From: Lucinisca nassula
Taxonomy: Eukaryota; Mollusca; Bivalvia; Lucinida; Lucinidae
Assembly: GCA_963580285.1 (NCBI GenBank)
Contig: OY757013.1
Location: 129,887,027-129,951,026 of the forward strand
DNA: 64,000 nucleotides
Reading direction: 5' to 3'
Shown in pieces: positions 61,647-64,000 of the stretch. A program made the translations under genes and the position numbers. Every line of letters begins with the position of its first letter. Positions within the stretch are counted from its first letter, which is position 1. The notes under the pieces are model-generated. The model saw nothing but the letters and a program-made list of their open reading frames with translations, did no database searches and was not told the DNA's origin.

Positions 61647-62720
61647 TGCACGACCCGCATGATGCTTTTAGCTTTATGAGTGTTACCATATATGGGTATG
61701 GCGGCCATTTTGGTCATGTGACCTGGACCTAAAACGGTTCCACCAATAAATGCGCCTTATCGTAAGGAGCAAAAATATATCTTATACTTTAGTACCGTAT
61801 TCTGAATCGTTTGCAGGATAAAATGCATTCTCACTTTTCCAATACAAAAGCATACGTGTCATAGTGTGACCGATGCATAAAGAAGGTCAAGGTCAACCCA
61901 GGGTCACCATTTTAGAAATTTATGATGGGCCTACGTCCCAGATGCCATTTATCAAGTTTCGTGGAAATCTGCCCAGTGGTTCTGGAGAAGACTATTTTTG
62001 AGGGGTTTTTACCATATACGGCTTGGCGGCCATTTTGGTCATGTGACCTGGACCGCATGAGCAAATTTTGGTTTCCCCAATCCCATAGAGGCCCAATATG
62101 AAATTTGATTTCAATCGGCCGAACGGTTTCCGAGGAGAAGCAGTTCGAAAATTTTCACATTTTTCGCCTCGTCGAGGCTATACTAAATGGAATGTAATAT
62201 TTAGCAAGTTCATTGGTTAGATCTCATTGATATCTATCAGTATGCCAAAAATTGTTTAAATATTCCTTGCGGTTAAGTCACTATCACCAATTTTCACAAA
62301 CGGGTTACGGACGGACAGACAGACAGACCATATATGGCTTGGCGGCCATTTTGGTCATGTGACCCGGACCCCATGAGCAAATTTTGGTTTCCCCCATCCT
62401 ATAGAGGCCCCATATGAAATTTGACTTCAATCGGCCCAACGGTTTCCGAGGAGAAGCAGTTCGAAAATTTTCACATTTTTCGCCTCGTCGAGGCTATACT
62501 AAATGGAATGTAATATTTAGTAAGTTCATTGGTTAGATCTCATTGATATCTATCAGTATGCCAAAAATTGTTTAAATATTCCAAGCGGTTAAGTCACTAT
62601 CACCAATTTTCACAAACGGGTTACGGACGGACAGACAGACTGACAGAATGACACGGTGATTTTAGGGCACTCTTAAAAATCAACTGACTTCAGTCGGTCG
62701 CTTTTTCTGCGGGTCGTGCA
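61647..62720. mobile_element. 1,074-bp nonautonomous DNA element
   Basis: Perfect 13-bp inverted ends TGCACGACCCGCA and TGCGGGTCGTGCA. It interrupts PLE sequence between GAGAATAAGAGAGA and ATCTTATTTTATGTAATG. It contains a 306-bp tandem duplication and no coding frame. Target duplication is not evident. Confidence 0.78.
62020..62643. repeat. 306-bp tandem duplication
   Basis: GCTTGGCGGCCATTTTGGTC at 62031 and 62337 start two nearly identical units, each ending ACGGACGGACAGACAGAC. Both include the inverted pair TTTTCGCCTCGTCGAGGCTA. Confidence 0.95.
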
Positions 62721-63240
62721 ATCTTATTTTATGTAATGTTGGTTGGTGCCTGATGCCCGGTCTCTGGCCGGGCCGATCGGGGTCTAACGTTTGGTTTTCT
62801 TTTGCTCCAGCATTACGGTGGTTTTGTGCTGTTTAGTTGTTCTCACCGTTGTTGTTGTTTGGTGGGTAAGGAGGCCTTCATGCGGACTGAACAAATAATT
62901 TTTCGAAATCGCGACGGAAGTAAGGGCGGGGATTGTGGCCACATAAAATCGATTTAAGGCGCCCCAAACCCCCCTCCCCCAACACCCCGACCAGTGGAAC
63001 TCGTCTCACGGACCGTTCCAAGGCAGTTCTTCTGGCTTGTCTTTGAGTGTGTGTATCGCTTTTATTATTTTGTTTTGAATAGCCAATTGGCCTTTTTGTG
63101 GGAAAGTAACTGTCCTTTTGGCTTTTCGTTTCCATTAGAGTCTACTTGTTTCTTGTTTGTGTTTCTTTCCCTTTGATGTCTCTGATTGGAGCTGTGGGTT
63201 AATTGTGTCGACTCCTGATCATTGCCTTCACATCTATTTT
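62721..63240 (+). mobile_element. PLE tail
   Basis: Continues the element interrupted at 61647: TGTTGGTTGGTGCCTGATGC, CTCCAGCATTACGGTGG, GGCCTTCATGCGGACTGAAC, GGACCGTTCCAAGGCAGTTC, end TTGCCTTCACATCTATTTTT. Confidence 0.87.
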
Positions 63241-63282
63241 TATATATATGTAGAAAAAGGGGGTTTACACGTGGTACGTCGG

Positions 63283-63580
63283 TCTCGGTAGCTCTATCGG
63301 ATGCGCGTCTGACTGGTGATCAGGAGGATGCGGGCCCGATACTTGCTGGGGTCGGCAATATTCTTACGTGGAGATTGATCATGAAATCTATTCTACGGTC
63401 ATTCTCTCCCTTCCGTTAATTCAAGAAGGGCAGTTGTCAGATTCTTGTGAAAGAATGCGCACTGTACTGGATAACCACTTACGTATAAACCTGCCCAGGA
63501 AGTGTTGATAGGTAAACATACCGGCCCAAAAACGATCTACATAGTGTTGACTGGGTCCTTTAACTCCAATACAAACAGAC
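63283..63580 (+). repeat. SINE S2, full-length, tRNA-headed
   Basis: GGTCTCGGTAGCTCTATCGG (A box), GCGCGTCTGACTGGTGATCA, GATGCGGGCCCGATACTTG (B box region), GGTCATTCTCTCCCTTCCGT, CAAGAAGGGCAGTTGTCAGA, GTACTGGATAACCACTTACG, CTGCCCAGGA, AGTGTTGACTGGGTCCTTTA, tail CAATACAAACAGACAAAC. Confidence 0.87.
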
Positions 63581-63599
63581 AAACACGTATTATACATTA

Positions 63600-63785
63600 G
63601 CTTTCTTATTTTGGATCAAAGACATAGGTTGCGGGTACTCATTACAAGCAACAGCACCCACTGCCCACGTTTGGAGTAATACTAAGTAATACAAAGTAAA
63701 AAAAACATAATTGTTCATCAGAAAAGTGACCGTTTTGGAAATATGAACGAATGCACTTTTTTCATACGGAATATGTTGTTCAAGT
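63600..63785 (-). mobile_element. MITE-B remnant
   Basis: CTTTCTTATTTTGGATCAAA, GACATAGGTTGCGGGTACTC, CACCCACTGCCCACGTTTGG, AAAAGTGACCGTTTTGGAAA and ATGAACGAATGCAC follow the order of MITE-B; the AACCGCC centre is gone. Confidence 0.72.
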
Positions 63786-64000
63786 GTTTAGCCTTGGGTC
63801 CAGGTCCTAGGTCACAATTTTAATTTCAGTTAGTGTTCGGATTAATTAGATATGATTTCAACAGTGAAGAAAAATGCGCATAACATCATGCAAGCGAAGG
63901 CTTTAGCCCCATAAAGTTTCCAGTAATAAACGAGACTATCGATGGCTGGTGTCAAAGGCCGTCTAAATGGATGATAGCTGACATGATAATCGTAAAGTTC
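63786..64000. other. No recognised feature
   Basis: Unique sequence to the window end. Confidence 0.45.

Overview
This looks like repeat-dominated nuclear DNA from an invertebrate animal, most likely a mollusc and possibly a bivalve. That guess rests on AT-rich, gene-free sequence packed with palindromic MITEs, several tRNA-type SINEs, Penelope-like reverse transcriptase remnants, a mariner, a Gypsy fragment with a tRNA-Leu-like primer site, and hammerhead-ribozyme repeats. The species cannot be fixed from the sequence alone. I see no intact host gene. Nearly every long open frame lies in a repeat.

Layout. 0-10 kb: palindromic MITE-A and MITE-B copies, SINEs and a recurrent ~500-bp module (here the 'PLE tail') that elsewhere follows RT remnants; several insertions are nested. 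10.3-14.1 kb (minus strand): degenerate Gypsy-type retrotransposon with one 1.05-kb LTR, primer-binding site, gag with a zinc knuckle, and a protease whose catalytic Asp is lost; pol is missing. 14.1-16.1 kb: the longest Penelope-like RT remnant and its tail. 16-22 kb: SINEs, MITEs and tails, one carrying a 1.2-kb foldback element made of 50 palindrome-like 21-bp units. 22.6-26.8 kb: small tandem repeats and MITEs. 27.1-31.1 kb: two hammerhead retrozyme-like arrays (383-bp and 260-bp units). 32-43 kb: SINEs, F-type palindromes, a 1.7-kb degenerate tandem array and a local segmental duplication. 44-48 kb: RT pieces and tails. 48.6-49.6 kb: a duplication that supplies a filled and an empty MITE-A site. 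53.7-55.5 kb: a mariner with perfect inverted repeats, interrupted by a retrozyme and itself lying in a PLE tail. 56-60 kb: a second RT clade split by MITE-C, hairpin MITEs and a decayed retrozyme dimer. 60.4-63.2 kb: RT-tail-RT-tail in head-to-tail order, interrupted by a 1,074-bp DNA transposon.

Most notable: eight loci with the same 46-nt hammerhead architecture. Two unit families show compensatory changes in helices II and III, and two independent 383-type insertions end exactly 68 nt past the cleavage site; one of these begins at the cleavage site. This supports self-cleaving RNA as the mobile intermediate. The PLE-like RTs are plausible mobilisers, which is inference.
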